From the NCBI GenBank assembly GCA_938002965.1, contig CALKZY010000018.1, positions 186,001 to 250,000 on the forward strand: a stretch of DNA of 64,000 bases. The letters run 5' to 3'. Shown here one piece after another: positions 18,601 through 27,500 of the stretch; positions within the stretch are counted from its first letter, which is position 1, and every line of letters starts with the position of its first letter. Under the pieces are notes generated by a model. It saw only the letters and a program-made list of their open reading frames with translations, was not told the origin of the DNA and ran no database searches. The DNA is from an uncultured Acidimicrobiales bacterium (GTDB lineage: Bacteria; Actinomycetota; Acidimicrobiia; Acidimicrobiales; SZUA-35). Both the position numbers and the translations under genes were made by a program.

Positions 18601-19221
18601 GGCGACGGCGGTGACAATTTTGACCGCTGACCAACCACCGGTGAACCGTGAAAGCGTCACCGCGTGTCGGGTGAGGTTGAGGACTTCTTGAACATCACCG
18701 GGATACAAGGCCGGCATTTTCAGGTTCATCATTGTCATGTCCGACGATGATGGAAGTGTCGAACTCTTGCACTCCGGGTCGTCGCCGACGAGGGCAACTG
18801 CTCCGCTGAGTGAACCGGTACCGGCGAAGGTGGCGTGGCGAAGGGCGTCACTGGCCCGGTCGATGCCAGGAGCCTTTCCGTACCAAACCCCGACAACACC
18901 GTCGTAGCTCGGCCGTTTCATGGTTGGCGCCAGCTGACTTCCCATAACCGCGGTGGCGGCCAACTCTTCATTGACAGCAGGCTGGAAGGTAATTGGAAGA
19001 TCGGTGACGACGGTAAGTGCCCGGGCGACCTCTTGATCAAAGCTCCCGAGGGGCGATCCTTGGTACCCGGAAACGAAAGCCGCCGTGTTTAAGCCTGCTG
19101 CTCGGTCGGCGCGAAGCTGAGCGATCGGAAAACGCGCCAGCGCTTGAACACCGCTTAGGAATACTGTTCCGTCGTTTAGGGCATACCGGTCGGACAGTGA
19201 GTAGTTCGCCAGAGTTGTCAC
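15652..19221 (-). CDS. Indolepyruvate ferredoxin oxidoreductase family protein (fused subunits)
   Basis: A single chain of about 1189 aa fusing the alpha (TPP-dependent), ferredoxin-like and gamma parts of 2-oxoacid:ferredoxin oxidoreductases. Seen in order: SGYQGSPLGSFD near the N-terminus, the TPP-site CSGCPHNWGTKAP about residue 420, a Cys-rich segment CEACGDCGEVSNC and CLEGDCPSF about residues 640-690, and the gamma motif GIGGTGVVTASQIL about 735. It decarboxylates arylpyruvates (or similar 2-oxoacids) to acyl-CoA in aromatic amino acid breakdown. I place the start at GTG 19221, 7 nt after a TAACCT box; the ORF track extends 15 codons further. Confidence 0.88.
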   Translation of the reverse strand: MTTLANYSLSDRYALNDGTVFLSGVQALARFPIAQLRADRAAGLNTAAFVSGYQGSPLGSFDQEVARALTVVTDLPITFQPAVNEELAATAVMGSQLAPTMKRPSYDGVVGVWYGKAPGIDRASDALRHATFAGTGSLSGAVALVGDDPECKSSTLPSSSDMTMMNLKMPALYPGDVQEVLNLTRHAVTLSRFTGGWSAVKIVTAVADGTGTVELSPTGTMVVPELSAADPRQPGTVVRPNGNLIAPFTNQMEQELIEVRLPLARRYSEANNLNEVVVDAPNAWCGIVAPGYTYRETLEALRRLGLGEPEDLASAGIRLMRLSMPFPLAAEPIRRFAKGLSQVVVLEEKGPALEWMIKDLLYSSADRPMIFGSGDGTDPGLVPRHGFLTADKIAPVLRHHLAERLSDRLTPEETKRERVLIPLSTQRTPYFCSGCPHNWGTKAPEGVMIGAGIGCSGIATLMDEEKVGDVTGITCMGSEGAQWIGMQSFVEDDHFIQNLGDGTFFHSGQLAVQAAVAAGVSMTYKLLYNGTVAMTGGQDPEGQLGVADIARLALTHGVTEVVVTTDDPEQYRDVDLPSNASGSPTRVWKRTRIVEAQEYLATQPGVTLLIHDQACAAQARRLRKRGLAVKPTSRVVINHRVCEACGDCGEVSNCLSVHTMSTALGPKTTIDQTSCNLDFSCLEGDCPSFMTVEPQESSSTGKPTDRRAALQHLIGNDDDHGNNPLETPHAVEVDLVNVRMAGIGGTGVVTASQILGTAAMFDGWVVRGLDQTGLSQKAGPVVSDLRLSAHEASDSNLIGAGEADVIVGFDMLVAVSDKTLASASSGRTTVIASATPTPTGEMVGKPDVEYPTQGEMRERIETCSIVDENRYVDAAGMTRAVFGDAATANVFLLGVAVQSGRLPVSPASMERAIALNGVAVEANTESFRLGRAWYGDPDEIEAVAGLAGAAVASDQGLAKGDITVAPVPQRLDRIIEDLALPTEETERVRLLAGDLVEYQNIKYAERYLDVLGRVVDAERSVDADSSSLSLATASGLHKLMAYKDEYEVARLLIGPEGAASAAAVGGPNAKVVWRLHPPMLRALGMTDKIRLNARWAGPVMKTLARGKLLRGTPLDPFGYARLRRLERAVVGRYITILDKLITNLQPESIDWATSVAEAAMDVRGYEDLKLERLEILEAKLDAAEARLGG

Positions 19222-19228
19222 AGTTGCA

Positions 19229-19234
19229 AGGTTA
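19229..19234 (-). promoter_or_regulatory. -10 box TAACCT, leaderless start at 19221
   Basis: TAACCT-N7-GTG on the minus strand, with no Shine-Dalgarno sequence. Confidence 0.45.
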
Positions 19235-19423
19235 CTCGTCGGACCATTGGTCAGCCCAAGTCCCACGATTGCCGGTTCCGTCGGATTGTCGGCTCCAAGC
19301 GATCTTGCAGTGCGCCAGAACGCCGTGGCGAGATGTGACTCCTACAACGACCCGGGATACGCTCGCTGACGGCGGATGCGACAGGCCGCCAGAGCCTGCA
19401 TGCCGGACGACAAAAGGAGCAAA

Positions 19424-20494
19424 ATGACTGCTGGAACAGACGTGGATGCCAGGAAACTATTCGCACTCAAGGTCTGGCAGTACAAGATGGGCGAGGTTGT
19501 CTCCCTGATGATCCACCTCGGCGACCGGCTGGGTCTCTACCAATCCATGTTCTCCTTGAGTAAGCAAGACACCTTCTCCAGCAGCGACTTGGCGTCCGAG
19601 ACCGGGCTGAATCACCGCCTGCTTTCCGAATGGCTGCTTAGCCAGGCAGCAGCGGGGCTGGTTGACCGCCACGGCGCCGACCGCTATCGCTTCACTGATA
19701 TCCAAGCCGCCGTGTTGGCTGACGAGCAGGGATCGTTGGAATTCGCCGGGGGCGCCTTCGAGGGTGGTTGGGACACAAAAACCCTCGCTGCACTGGCCGA
19801 CTCGTTCCGAACAGGCCGTGGGATCACCTATGAGGAACAGGGCGAATCCGCCGCTCTAGGGCAGGCTCGCACCTCAGGACCCAGGCAACGACTTGAGCTT
19901 GAAGGCGTTCTAGCCGAGGTTGGCCTCGAGTCGAGAGTCTCCGACGGTGTGCGTATAGCCGAGATTGGTTGTGGTGCAGGCGTTGGCCTGATCGAACTAG
20001 CGGGCCGATTCCCCAATTCGACGTTCGCCGGATTTGATCCATCCGGGACCGCCATCGGCATCGGCCGCGCCGCTGCAGCCGAGCGAGGATTGACGAATGT
20101 CAGTTTCACCGAAGCGTTCGCGTCCGATCTCCCAATCGGTCAATTTGATTTGGTGTTCGCTTTCGACTGCTTGCACGACATGCCACGCCCAGACCTGGCA
20201 CTGACGGCTGCGTATGCCGCTCTCGGCGATGCCGGAACAGTCTTCATTAAGGAGATGCGGTCGAGCGGGGACTTCGAGTCTGACAGTCGGAATCCACTGT
20301 TGGCAATGTTCTACGGCTTCTCGGTCTCATCATGCCTTCAGTCAGCGTTGTCGGAGCCTGACGGGCTCGGACTGGGCACCCTCGGGCTACATCCCGATCG
20401 AATGACCGAGCTCCTGACCGGCGCTGGATTCGCTGACGTGACGATGTACGACTCGGGCGACCCTGCTCACCTTTACTACCTGGCTGGACTGTAG
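19424..20494 (+). CDS. SAM-dependent methyltransferase with N-terminal winged helix
   Basis: About 356 aa. The N-terminal part (SSDLASETGLNHRLLSEWLLS) is the winged-helix/dimerisation region of O-methyltransferase-like proteins such as the Rv2258c type. The Rossmann domain begins near residue 165 with motif I IAEIGCGAGVGLIELA, then FAGFDPSG and FDLVFAFDCLHDMPRP (motifs II and IV). Substrate unknown. Start ATG 19424 has AAAGGAG 5 nt upstream; the ORF track starts 16 codons earlier. It converges with the next gene with only 5 bp between the stop codons. Confidence 0.8.
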   Translation: MTAGTDVDARKLFALKVWQYKMGEVVSLMIHLGDRLGLYQSMFSLSKQDTFSSSDLASETGLNHRLLSEWLLSQAAAGLVDRHGADRYRFTDIQAAVLADEQGSLEFAGGAFEGGWDTKTLAALADSFRTGRGITYEEQGESAALGQARTSGPRQRLELEGVLAEVGLESRVSDGVRIAEIGCGAGVGLIELAGRFPNSTFAGFDPSGTAIGIGRAAAAERGLTNVSFTEAFASDLPIGQFDLVFAFDCLHDMPRPDLALTAAYAALGDAGTVFIKEMRSSGDFESDSRNPLLAMFYGFSVSSCLQSALSEPDGLGLGTLGLHPDRMTELLTGAGFADVTMYDSGDPAHLYYLAGL

Positions 20495-20499
20495 GCCCG

Positions 20500-21369
20500 C
20501 TAGATTCGCAGCAATGGTCGGGTTAGGCACGTTGGTCCCCCCTCACACGGCAAGCAGAGTTGATCGGCCGCAAACTCCGTCACTCGACATCCGGCAGACT
20601 TCATGGCCTGACGGGTCTTCGGAAATCCGGCGATTGACAGGACATCCTTGGGGCCGACGGCCAGGACGTTCAAACTGAGACCCATGCTGGAGTGGAACTC
20701 ATCGGCGGGGACGTCGATGAGCTCATATCCGCGCCGAAGTAACGATTGGTGCAGAGACACCGGCAGCAGCGGTAGGTGAACAAGCGCCAGCTTCTCATCC
20801 AGCGGATTGACAATTGAGAGCAAATGAAGACACACATCCGGTCCGAGGTGGAAGGGAAGATCGAAGACCTCCAGCGAAATACCGCTCTGGCCCACGATGT
20901 GCTCAAGCTGTTCGATGCCGGTCTGGTTGGTTCGAAACCCCCGGCCAACGGCCAGAGTCTTATCGTCTAGCCACATGAGGTCGCCACCCTCGACATATCC
21001 CGGTTCAGCGATTCGTCCCAAAATGGGAATGTCGGCCGATTGATAAAACCGCTCGTGCAACGAGACTTCTGGACCGCGCAGCGACTTGCCCGGCCGCAGC
21101 AGAACCGCACCGTCGCCGACTACGAACGACGGGTCGTAGGTGAAGATCGAGTCAGCCAGGTTGTCGGGTTCTTCTGGCATCCAGCGCACATCGACCCCGG
21201 CCTGCTCCAGCAGCTCAGCGAATCGTTGGAATTGCTCGGCCAATGCCGGGCCGTCGATTGGGCCCGCATAGTGCCATAGGTCTGGATCGGCGTCTAAGAT
21301 CGCTCCGGGCCGTCTCAACGCCACTGACTTCAGCGGGGCAACCATCGACCGCACCCCATAAGAGGTCAT
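20500..21369 (-). CDS. Dimethylarginine dimethylaminohydrolase/amidinotransferase-family protein
   Basis: A 289-aa guanidino-modifying enzyme of the beta/alpha-propeller fold. Conserved signs are EGGDLMWLDDKTLAVGRG (substrate-binding acid and Gly-rich turn), a catalytic-His region FHLGPDVCLHLLSI and the C-terminal nucleophile CEGGPTCLTRPL. This matches DDAH-like proteins that release citrulline from methylated arginine; arginine deiminase activity is less likely at this length. It is monocistronic. Confidence 0.8.
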   Translation of the reverse strand: MTSYGVRSMVAPLKSVALRRPGAILDADPDLWHYAGPIDGPALAEQFQRFAELLEQAGVDVRWMPEEPDNLADSIFTYDPSFVVGDGAVLLRPGKSLRGPEVSLHERFYQSADIPILGRIAEPGYVEGGDLMWLDDKTLAVGRGFRTNQTGIEQLEHIVGQSGISLEVFDLPFHLGPDVCLHLLSIVNPLDEKLALVHLPLLPVSLHQSLLRRGYELIDVPADEFHSSMGLSLNVLAVGPKDVLSIAGFPKTRQAMKSAGCRVTEFAADQLCLPCEGGPTCLTRPLLRI

Positions 21370-21670
21370 GCGTCGGCAACGGTGAGATAGCCACGGCGAG
21401 TCTGACTCCCATGAATCTGCGTCGGTGCGGGTTTGTTGAGACGAATCACGTTGCGACGGTAAACGGCCTAGGCCGCCGGCACCAAATCTGGTGGGCCAGG
21501 AGAATCACAACTAGCCTCCGATCCTGCAGATTCCATTCAAGGTCTACTCAGGTCGGTCTTCCTTCGTGCCGATCCGGGTAGTCGGTTGAGGAACTCCCAC
21601 ATTCCTCGGCACTCCACGGCTGCTGCCCACCGGCGACCGTGGCTAGCAGGACGATCAAGGATCTGGGCGA
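21370..21670. other. Divergent intergenic region, no gene seen
   Basis: This 301-bp gap separates the divergent DDAH-like and exported-protein genes. It contains the 12-bp palindrome CGGCCTAGGCCG at 21464-21475 and a short CACCA/TGGTG repeat nearby. No convincing reading frame or promoter was found. Confidence 0.4.
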
Positions 21671-24310
21671 ATGAATCGCAAACTCGAAAGACTCTCCGCC
21701 GTACTTGTCGCCGTGGTTCTCACGGCTTCGATTGTTGTCGGAACCTCCCCCGCAGAGGCCGCTGAGGCAGCTGACGTCGACGTTTCGAGGCTAAACATGG
21801 TTCCCGAGCGGATGTGGGGTGTCTCAGGTCAAACACCGGATCAAACACAAACCCAGTCGCTCGACGTCCTGGTCTGGGACTTCGCCCAGATAGGCGACCG
21901 AATGTTCGTGGGTGGGGCTTTCCTCAATGTCCAGGAGCGAAAAGACTCCGAGCCCATCCCGCAGTCGTACGTCGCCGCCTTTGACGTCGACACCGGAGAC
22001 TGGATCGACACGTGGAGGCCAACATTCGATAGGGCCGTCTACGCTCTAGACGTATCCCCTACCGGCGACCTCTTGGTGGGCGGTGAATTTGAATCGGTCA
22101 ATGGCATCGGTCGCGAGGGTCTGGTAGCCCTCGACCCGACCTCCGGCGAGATTACCGGTTTCCCCGGTTCGGTCGAACGTCCTTGGTCTGAGTTCCGGGC
22201 AATGGTCCGCGAGATAGACGTGGTTGGCCACCACATCTACGTCGCCGGCAACTTCTCCCACATGAACGGCGCCGGCGGAACACGCCAGCGGGCCTTCAAG
22301 GCTGGCCGCTTTCTCGACGGTGCGGGAACGCTGGACCCTGTCTGGTTGCCGATGGTGACGGGCTCCGGAGTATGGGGCATGGACGTCAATGAATCCCGCA
22401 ACGAGGTGGTATTGGCCGGCTATTTCAGTGCGGTCAACAACGAATTGAATTCCGGATACTTTCATACCGTTAATGCCGCCAACGGCGGATCCAGCCCGGG
22501 CAAACTCCAGCTGCCGAGAAACTACCCCCGTTCTCAGCCGGAAATGTTCGACGTCGCATACGGGTCGGGAACGGTCTTCGCCATCGGCGAACAACACATC
22601 GCCCAGGTCCTTCGAGCCGACAATCATGAAATGATTGGCTATCACCACACCGGCGTCGGCAATGATGGCTTCAGCTACGGCAGCGGCTTCGCCGGAGGCG
22701 CCTACCAGGTGGCCGAGCGAGTGGGCGACGTTGTCATCGCCGGCTGCCACTGCACGTTCTCCATCAGAGACGGCAAAGTCTCCCACTATTCGTCGTTCAC
22801 CGGTCAGCGAACTCCGCACCGTCTGGCGATGGCCTACGATGCGGCCAGCGGAGAGCTCGTCGAGGACTTCATGCCTGACATCAACAGCCCGCAAGACGGT
22901 ACATGGGCTGTCGGAAGCGACACCAACGGCTGTCTCTACCTTGGCGGTGACTTCCACGTCGGTGGCGTGGACAGCGGACTCAGCCGATGGCTAGGTGGAT
23001 TCGGCAAGTTCTGCCCCGACGAAGAGCCAGTGGAAGACAACGTTGTAGATTGGCAGCTGATCGAGCCTCGCTCCACATGGAAGTTCGACGACAACGGCGA
23101 CTCGATCTCTCCCGAGTGGAAGCTCCCGAACTTCGACGATGGGACATGGGCCGAGGGTCGAGGTGAACTTGGCTTCGGCGACGGCGACGAAACGACGTTG
23201 GTCGAGCCCGGTCACGTCACCTACTACTTCCGAAAGACTTTCAACTTCGAAGGCTCGCCACCCGAGCGACTTGTGCTCGATCTCAAGTCTGACGACGGAT
23301 CCGTGGTCTACCTAAACGGAGTAGAGGTACTTCGCGAAAACATGCCCGATGGGGTTATCTCATACACGACCGTCGCCAACAACTTCAAGAGCGAGCTTGA
23401 GGAAGGCTTTCAATCCTTCGAGCTGCCGCCCGATGCGCTAGCTCAAGGCACAAACGTACTTGCCATTGAAGTCCACAACTTCTGGTCTGGTAACTCCGAC
23501 CTTGGTTTCGACGTCGAGATGAACGCAGCAGGAATGCCTGCTGGTGAAGAACCGGCGCCTCAGCCCGAACCCGAGCCAGAACCCGAACCCGAACCCGAAC
23601 CACAACCCGAACCCGAACCACAACCCAAACCCGAACCCGAGCCACAACCCGAACCCGAGCCACAACCCGAGCCAGAACCACAACCCGAGCCAGAACCACA
23701 ACCCGAGCCAGAACCCGAGCCCGAGCCAGAACCCGAGCCCGAGCCAGAACCCGAGCCAGAACCCGAGCCCGAGCCAGAACCCGAGCCCGAGCCAGAACCC
23801 GAGCCCGAGCCCGAGCCCGTACGGCAGACAGCGCCGTTTATGACTCTTACCTCCCGCTGGAAGTACGCCTACGCCAGCGAAACCGGCGCACCAATAGACT
23901 GGAAGGCTGGCCTGCGGGGCGAAGAGTTCCGAGCGCAATTCGGATACGGCGAAGGCGACGAGACAACCGTGCTCGAGCCGGACATGGATGCTTACTACTT
24001 CACAAAGAAGTTCGACGTCAACGTTCCGGACTTCTACCCAACACTTGACATGTCGCTACTGGCCGACGATGGCGCGGTCGTCTACCTCAACGGTGAAGAG
24101 GTCTATCGACATCAGATGCCCGAGGGTCCGATCACCTCGAAGAGCCGACCCACAGTCTGGGCCAGCGGTGACGCCGAGCGAATACCCATCGAGGTGATGA
24201 TCTCCGGTAAAAATCTCATTGAGGGAGTCAACGTCATTGCGGTCGAAGTGCACAACTTCTCCACCGCCAGCCGCGATCTCAGCTTCTCGCTAGCACTCAC
24301 ACCGAGCTAG
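21671..24310 (+). CDS. Large exported protein: beta-propeller-like domain and duplicated beta-sandwich domains
   Basis: An 879-aa protein with a signal peptide (Lys/Arg start, [17 protein letters not shown], cleavage after a likely AEA near residue 30). Residues about 60-450 hold repeats such as [12 protein letters not shown] and [13 protein letters not shown], typical of bacterial delta-60-type beta-propeller repeats. Two related beta-sandwich domains follow, at about 460-620 and 720-879; each shows GDGDETT or GEGDETT, then [10 protein letters not shown] or [10 protein letters not shown], then a VHNF strand. They are joined by a roughly 85-residue (Pro-Glu)n linker. No sortase signal or C-terminal membrane helix. 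It is probably secreted or surface-bound; function unknown. Confidence 0.8.
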   Translation: MNRKLERLSAVLVAVVLTASIVVGTSPAEAAEAADVDVSRLNMVPERMWGVSGQTPDQTQTQSLDVLVWDFAQIGDRMFVGGAFLNVQERKDSEPIPQSYVAAFDVDTGDWIDTWRPTFDRAVYALDVSPTGDLLVGGEFESVNGIGREGLVALDPTSGEITGFPGSVERPWSEFRAMVREIDVVGHHIYVAGNFSHMNGAGGTRQRAFKAGRFLDGAGTLDPVWLPMVTGSGVWGMDVNESRNEVVLAGYFSAVNNELNSGYFHTVNAANGGSSPGKLQLPRNYPRSQPEMFDVAYGSGTVFAIGEQHIAQVLRADNHEMIGYHHTGVGNDGFSYGSGFAGGAYQVAERVGDVVIAGCHCTFSIRDGKVSHYSSFTGQRTPHRLAMAYDAASGELVEDFMPDINSPQDGTWAVGSDTNGCLYLGGDFHVGGVDSGLSRWLGGFGKFCPDEEPVEDNVVDWQLIEPRSTWKFDDNGDSISPEWKLPNFDDGTWAEGRGELGFGDGDETTLVEPGHVTYYFRKTFNFEGSPPERLVLDLKSDDGSVVYLNGVEVLRENMPDGVISYTTVANNFKSELEEGFQSFELPPDALAQGTNVLAIEVHNFWSGNSDLGFDVEMNAAGMPAGEEPAPQPEPEPEPEPEPEPQPEPEPQPKPEPEPQPEPEPQPEPEPQPEPEPQPEPEPEPEPEPEPEPEPEPEPEPEPEPEPEPEPEPEPEPVRQTAPFMTLTSRWKYAYASETGAPIDWKAGLRGEEFRAQFGYGEGDETTVLEPDMDAYYFTKKFDVNVPDFYPTLDMSLLADDGAVVYLNGEEVYRHQMPEGPITSKSRPTVWASGDAERIPIEVMISGKNLIEGVNVIAVEVHNFSTASRDLSFSLALTPS
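23559..23819 (+). repeat. Tandem Pro-Glu coding repeat
   Basis: A run of CCCGAA, CCCGAG and CCAGAA units encoding alternating Pro and Glu, with a 12-bp unit CCCGAGCCAGAA recurring many times toward the 3' end. It makes a stiff acidic spacer between two homologous domains and is prone to copy-number change or assembly collapse. Confidence 0.9.
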
Positions 24311-24334
24311 TCGCCGGACTTCCAGCCAACCCCG

Positions 24335-25510
24335 TCAGTAAGAGCGTTTGGCAACTTCCTCAAGCATGACCTCGGTGGCACCGCCCCCGATAGGAAGGAT
24401 TCGGGCGTCTCGATACATCCGTTCGATGGCGGACTCACGCATATACCCCAAGCCACCGTGGAACTGGATGCAGTCATACATGACCTGGTTAACAACTTCA
24501 CAGCCGAAAGCCTTCACTCCCGACATCTCCTTGACGTTGTCGAGCCCTTGATCACCCAACCAGGCGGCGTGGTACATGGACGCCCTTACAGCGTCAACCT
24601 TCGCCTGGTTCATAGCCATTCGCTGGCGAATGGCGCCCAAATCATAGAGCGTGCCGCCGAACGCCGACCGGTTCTGGGTGTAGTCGTTGGTCATGTCGAT
24701 GGCGGCTTGGGCTGCGCCAACGCCCATTCCGACCAACACCATCCGCTCGTTTTGGAAGTTTCGCATGGTCTCGTAGAAGCCCCGGTGGACCGTTCCGAGA
24801 ACCTGAGTGTCGGGAACCCAGACATCCTCTAACACGAGTTCTGCGGTATCTGAGCAACGCCAGCCGTGCTTGTCCAGCTTCTTCGCCACCGAGAATCCGT
24901 CGGTATCAGCCGGGACCAGAAACATGGTGATGCCATACTTGTTATCAGGATCTGTCTTGGCAGCCACGATGGTCATGTCGCCGTAGACGGCGTTGGTGAT
25001 GAACGTCTTGGTGCCGTTGATGCGCCAACCATCACCATCTCGTACCGCCGACGTCCGGATTCCGGCCACGTCAGACCCGGCATCCGGCTCCGAGACACCG
25101 ATCGAGAGTATGGCCTCTCCAGTCAGCATTTTGGGAACGTACCGTTCAAGTTGTTCGGGGCTGCCTGAGTTGATGAGGTGCGGTCCGGCCATGTCGGTGT
25201 GGACCAGAACCGTCACATCGAAGCCGGCGAAGGTCGACGAGCCGAGCGCCTCGGAGAATGCGGCCGACGCCAACATTCCCATTCCGAGGCCACCCAGCTC
25301 CGTAGGCACCCTAAGTCCGAACATGCCCAACGCCCCCATCTGCTTCAGCACGTCGCGGGGGACCTTGCCATCTTCCTCCCACTGCTCCCCTACTGGCTTG
25401 ACCTCATTGGCTGCGAACTCAACGGTCTGATCGTAGATGGCCTGAAGCTCGTCGGTGAAGTAGGCGTTCATGTTGGCTCGCCCTGTAGCCGGAACAGTCG
25501 ATGTACTCAC
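24335..25510 (-). CDS. Acyl-CoA dehydrogenase
   Basis: A 391-aa FAD enzyme with the usual three-domain layout: an N-terminal helical domain, GVSEPDAGSDVAGI near residue 130, and a C-terminal helical domain with IQFHGGLGYMRESAIERMYRDARI. It lies 31 bp downstream of an acyl-CoA carboxylase operon on the same strand, which points to oxidation of a branched-chain or isoprenoid acyl-CoA (isovaleryl-CoA or citronellyl-CoA are the obvious options). The start at GTG 25510 has GAGGT about 7 nt upstream; the ORF track adds 40 unlikely residues. Confidence 0.82.
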   Translation of the reverse strand: MSTSTVPATGRANMNAYFTDELQAIYDQTVEFAANEVKPVGEQWEEDGKVPRDVLKQMGALGMFGLRVPTELGGLGMGMLASAAFSEALGSSTFAGFDVTVLVHTDMAGPHLINSGSPEQLERYVPKMLTGEAILSIGVSEPDAGSDVAGIRTSAVRDGDGWRINGTKTFITNAVYGDMTIVAAKTDPDNKYGITMFLVPADTDGFSVAKKLDKHGWRCSDTAELVLEDVWVPDTQVLGTVHRGFYETMRNFQNERMVLVGMGVGAAQAAIDMTNDYTQNRSAFGGTLYDLGAIRQRMAMNQAKVDAVRASMYHAAWLGDQGLDNVKEMSGVKAFGCEVVNQVMYDCIQFHGGLGYMRESAIERMYRDARILPIGGGATEVMLEEVAKRSY

Positions 25511-25541
25511 GGTGTAACCTCGGGTCGTTTTGATTGCTTGA

Positions 25542-27500
25542 TCACGGTGCGGACTCATTGTCTTCGTTGTTGCCCAACTCGGCGAACTGAATGAGAAGCT
25601 GGCCGGAGTCCACCTGGTCGCCCACGGCAACAGCCACCTCGGCGATGACTCCCGAGCCTGGCGCCGGGAGCGAGTGGAGCATCTTCATTGCTTCAATCAC
25701 CGCTACCGTCTCGCCTGCCTGTACTCGGTCTCCGGCGACCACCGGCAATTCGGCCACAAGGGCCGGGAATGGCGCGACAACGGCCGACGCGTCAGCCTCG
25801 GCCAGCATCCCCGCTGATGACCACATTTCGGATCGACTTACAACCTGGTAAGAGTGATTCGACCCGCTGACGTTGATGGCGACTCCGTCAGCGGAAAGGC
25901 TGACGGTGGTCAGCGAAGAATCTCCCACCGCACCAATGTCGACCTGGACAACCTCACCGCTGTGGTGGCGAAGAAACAACTGCTGTGTAGAGCCAGTGGG
26001 AGTTACCCGAAAGTCCGTCGACTGGCTCCAAACGTCGGCTTCCAACGCCATCCGTTGGTCGGCGATCCACATCGACGCCGCCAGCTCACCCGCAGCTTCA
26101 AGTGAAACTCTAGGTGCTGGGGGCGGATTGTCGTCTAGGAACCGGGTTGTTATCCGACCTTGGCGAAACTCCGGTTGGTCAATCAACCACCGGTGGAACC
26201 CGGTGTTGGTCGCCACTCCGCCGACGATCAGATCATCCAGTGCCGATTGGAGAAGTGCCAGAGCCGAAGTTCTATCAGAGGAGCCGACGATCAACTTGGC
26301 GATCATCGAGTCGTAGTGCGGACTGATGACGGTTCCCGCTTCTACTGCGGAGTCCCAGCGAACACCGGCTGGCACGCGCAAGTGGCTAACCGTTCCAGTC
26401 TGCGGAGTGAAACCTTCGGCTGGATCCTCGGCTGCGATCCGTACTTCAAAGGCATGACCAACCAGGTTGATATCGCTCAGATAGTCCGCCAAGGGCTCGC
26501 CGGCAGCGCTGCGCAGTTGCAGCTCAACCAGATCCAGGCCGGTGATGTATTCGGTAACGGGGTGTTCGACCTGCAGGCGGGTGTTCATCTCAAGAAAGAA
26601 GAATTCACCAGTATTGTCATCGACGATGAACTCGACCGTTCCGGCCGAGTCGTAGCCGATTGCCTCGGCCAGGCGGCAGGCCCGATCCCGCAGACCGTGA
26701 CGGGTCTCGTCCGTCAGGTTAGGGGCCGGAGCCTCCTCGATCAGCTTCTGATATCTCCGCTGGACCGAGCACTCCCGGGTACCCAGATCCACAACGAAAC
26801 CATGACGATCACCTATCAGCTGCACCTCGACATGACGCGGTCGGGTGATGTATCGCTCGACAATGACGTCGCCATTGCCAAACGAGCGCTCAGCCTCCGA
26901 GCGGGCCTCGTGAAGGGCGGCATCAAAGTGCTCAGGCTGATTGGCGACGCGAATACCTCTTCCGCCCCCACCGGCCGCAGCCTTGATGAGAACCGGAAAG
27001 CCGATGGTGGCCGCCGCAGCCGCCAGGTCACCATCGTCTTGTGAACTGTCGAAGCCGGGGATGATGGGAACACCGTGTTCGTCAGCCAGGCGACGAGCGT
27101 CGGTCTTCAAGCCCATCACGTCAATGGCCTCCGGTTTCGGTCCCACCCAGATCAACCCGGCGTCAACGACGGCGCGGGCAAAGTCGGCGTTTTCCGACAG
27201 AAAACCGTAGCCCGGGTGGATGGCCGTGGACCCGGTACGGCGGGCAGCCGTGAGAACGGCCTCGACGGACAGATAAGACTGGGCCAAGTCGGCCGGGCCA
27301 AGTCGGGTTGCCTCAGTAGCTTCGGAAACGAATGGGGCATGAGCGTCAGGATCGGCGTAGACAGCGACAGTGGGTACTCCAAGACGCTGCGCCGTGCGTA
27401 GAACACGACGGGCGATCTCTCCCCTGTTGGCGACCAAAAGCTTCATGTCCGACAGTCCAATTTTGGATGCCGAGTCGGATTCGGGCATAGCGGGCCTCAC
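25542..27500 (-). CDS. Acyl-CoA carboxylase alpha subunit (biotin carboxylase + BCCP)
   Basis: A 652-aa biotin enzyme subunit. Domain order: biotin carboxylase N-domain (KLLVANRGEIARRV), ATP-grasp (KAAAGGGGRGIRV, FFLEMNTRLQVEHPVTE), biotin-carboxylase C-domain, a less conserved middle part, and the biotin carrier with VIEAMKMLHSL near the C-terminus. The length and BCCP fit 3-methylcrotonyl-CoA, propionyl-CoA or geranyl-CoA carboxylases. The start GTG overlaps the stop of the beta subunit in GTGA, implying translational coupling; ATG 27446 directly before KLLVANRG is the alternative start. Confidence 0.9.
   Translation of the reverse strand: MRPAMPESDSASKIGLSDMKLLVANRGEIARRVLRTAQRLGVPTVAVYADPDAHAPFVSEATEATRLGPADLAQSYLSVEAVLTAARRTGSTAIHPGYGFLSENADFARAVVDAGLIWVGPKPEAIDVMGLKTDARRLADEHGVPIIPGFDSSQDDGDLAAAAATIGFPVLIKAAAGGGGRGIRVANQPEHFDAALHEARSEAERSFGNGDVIVERYITRPRHVEVQLIGDRHGFVVDLGTRECSVQRRYQKLIEEAPAPNLTDETRHGLRDRACRLAEAIGYDSAGTVEFIVDDNTGEFFFLEMNTRLQVEHPVTEYITGLDLVELQLRSAAGEPLADYLSDINLVGHAFEVRIAAEDPAEGFTPQTGTVSHLRVPAGVRWDSAVEAGTVISPHYDSMIAKLIVGSSDRTSALALLQSALDDLIVGGVATNTGFHRWLIDQPEFRQGRITTRFLDDNPPPAPRVSLEAAGELAASMWIADQRMALEADVWSQSTDFRVTPTGSTQQLFLRHHSGEVVQVDIGAVGDSSLTTVSLSADGVAINVSGSNHSYQVVSRSEMWSSAGMLAEADASAVVAPFPALVAELPVVAGDRVQAGETVAVIEAMKMLHSLPAPGSGVIAEVAVAVGDQVDSGQLLIQFAELGNNEDNESAP

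Noticed and set aside
22046-22957. 303-aa minus-strand ORF opposite the exported protein gene
   Set aside because: Shadow ORF; the plus strand has a signal peptide and repeat structure.
23559-23819. CRISPR array or non-coding satellite
   Set aside because: The repeats have no unique spacers, keep the reading frame and encode Pro-Glu.
26160-27044. 294-aa plus-strand ORF opposite the carboxylase alpha subunit
   Set aside because: Lies wholly antisense to a clear biotin carboxylase and has no recognisable domain.
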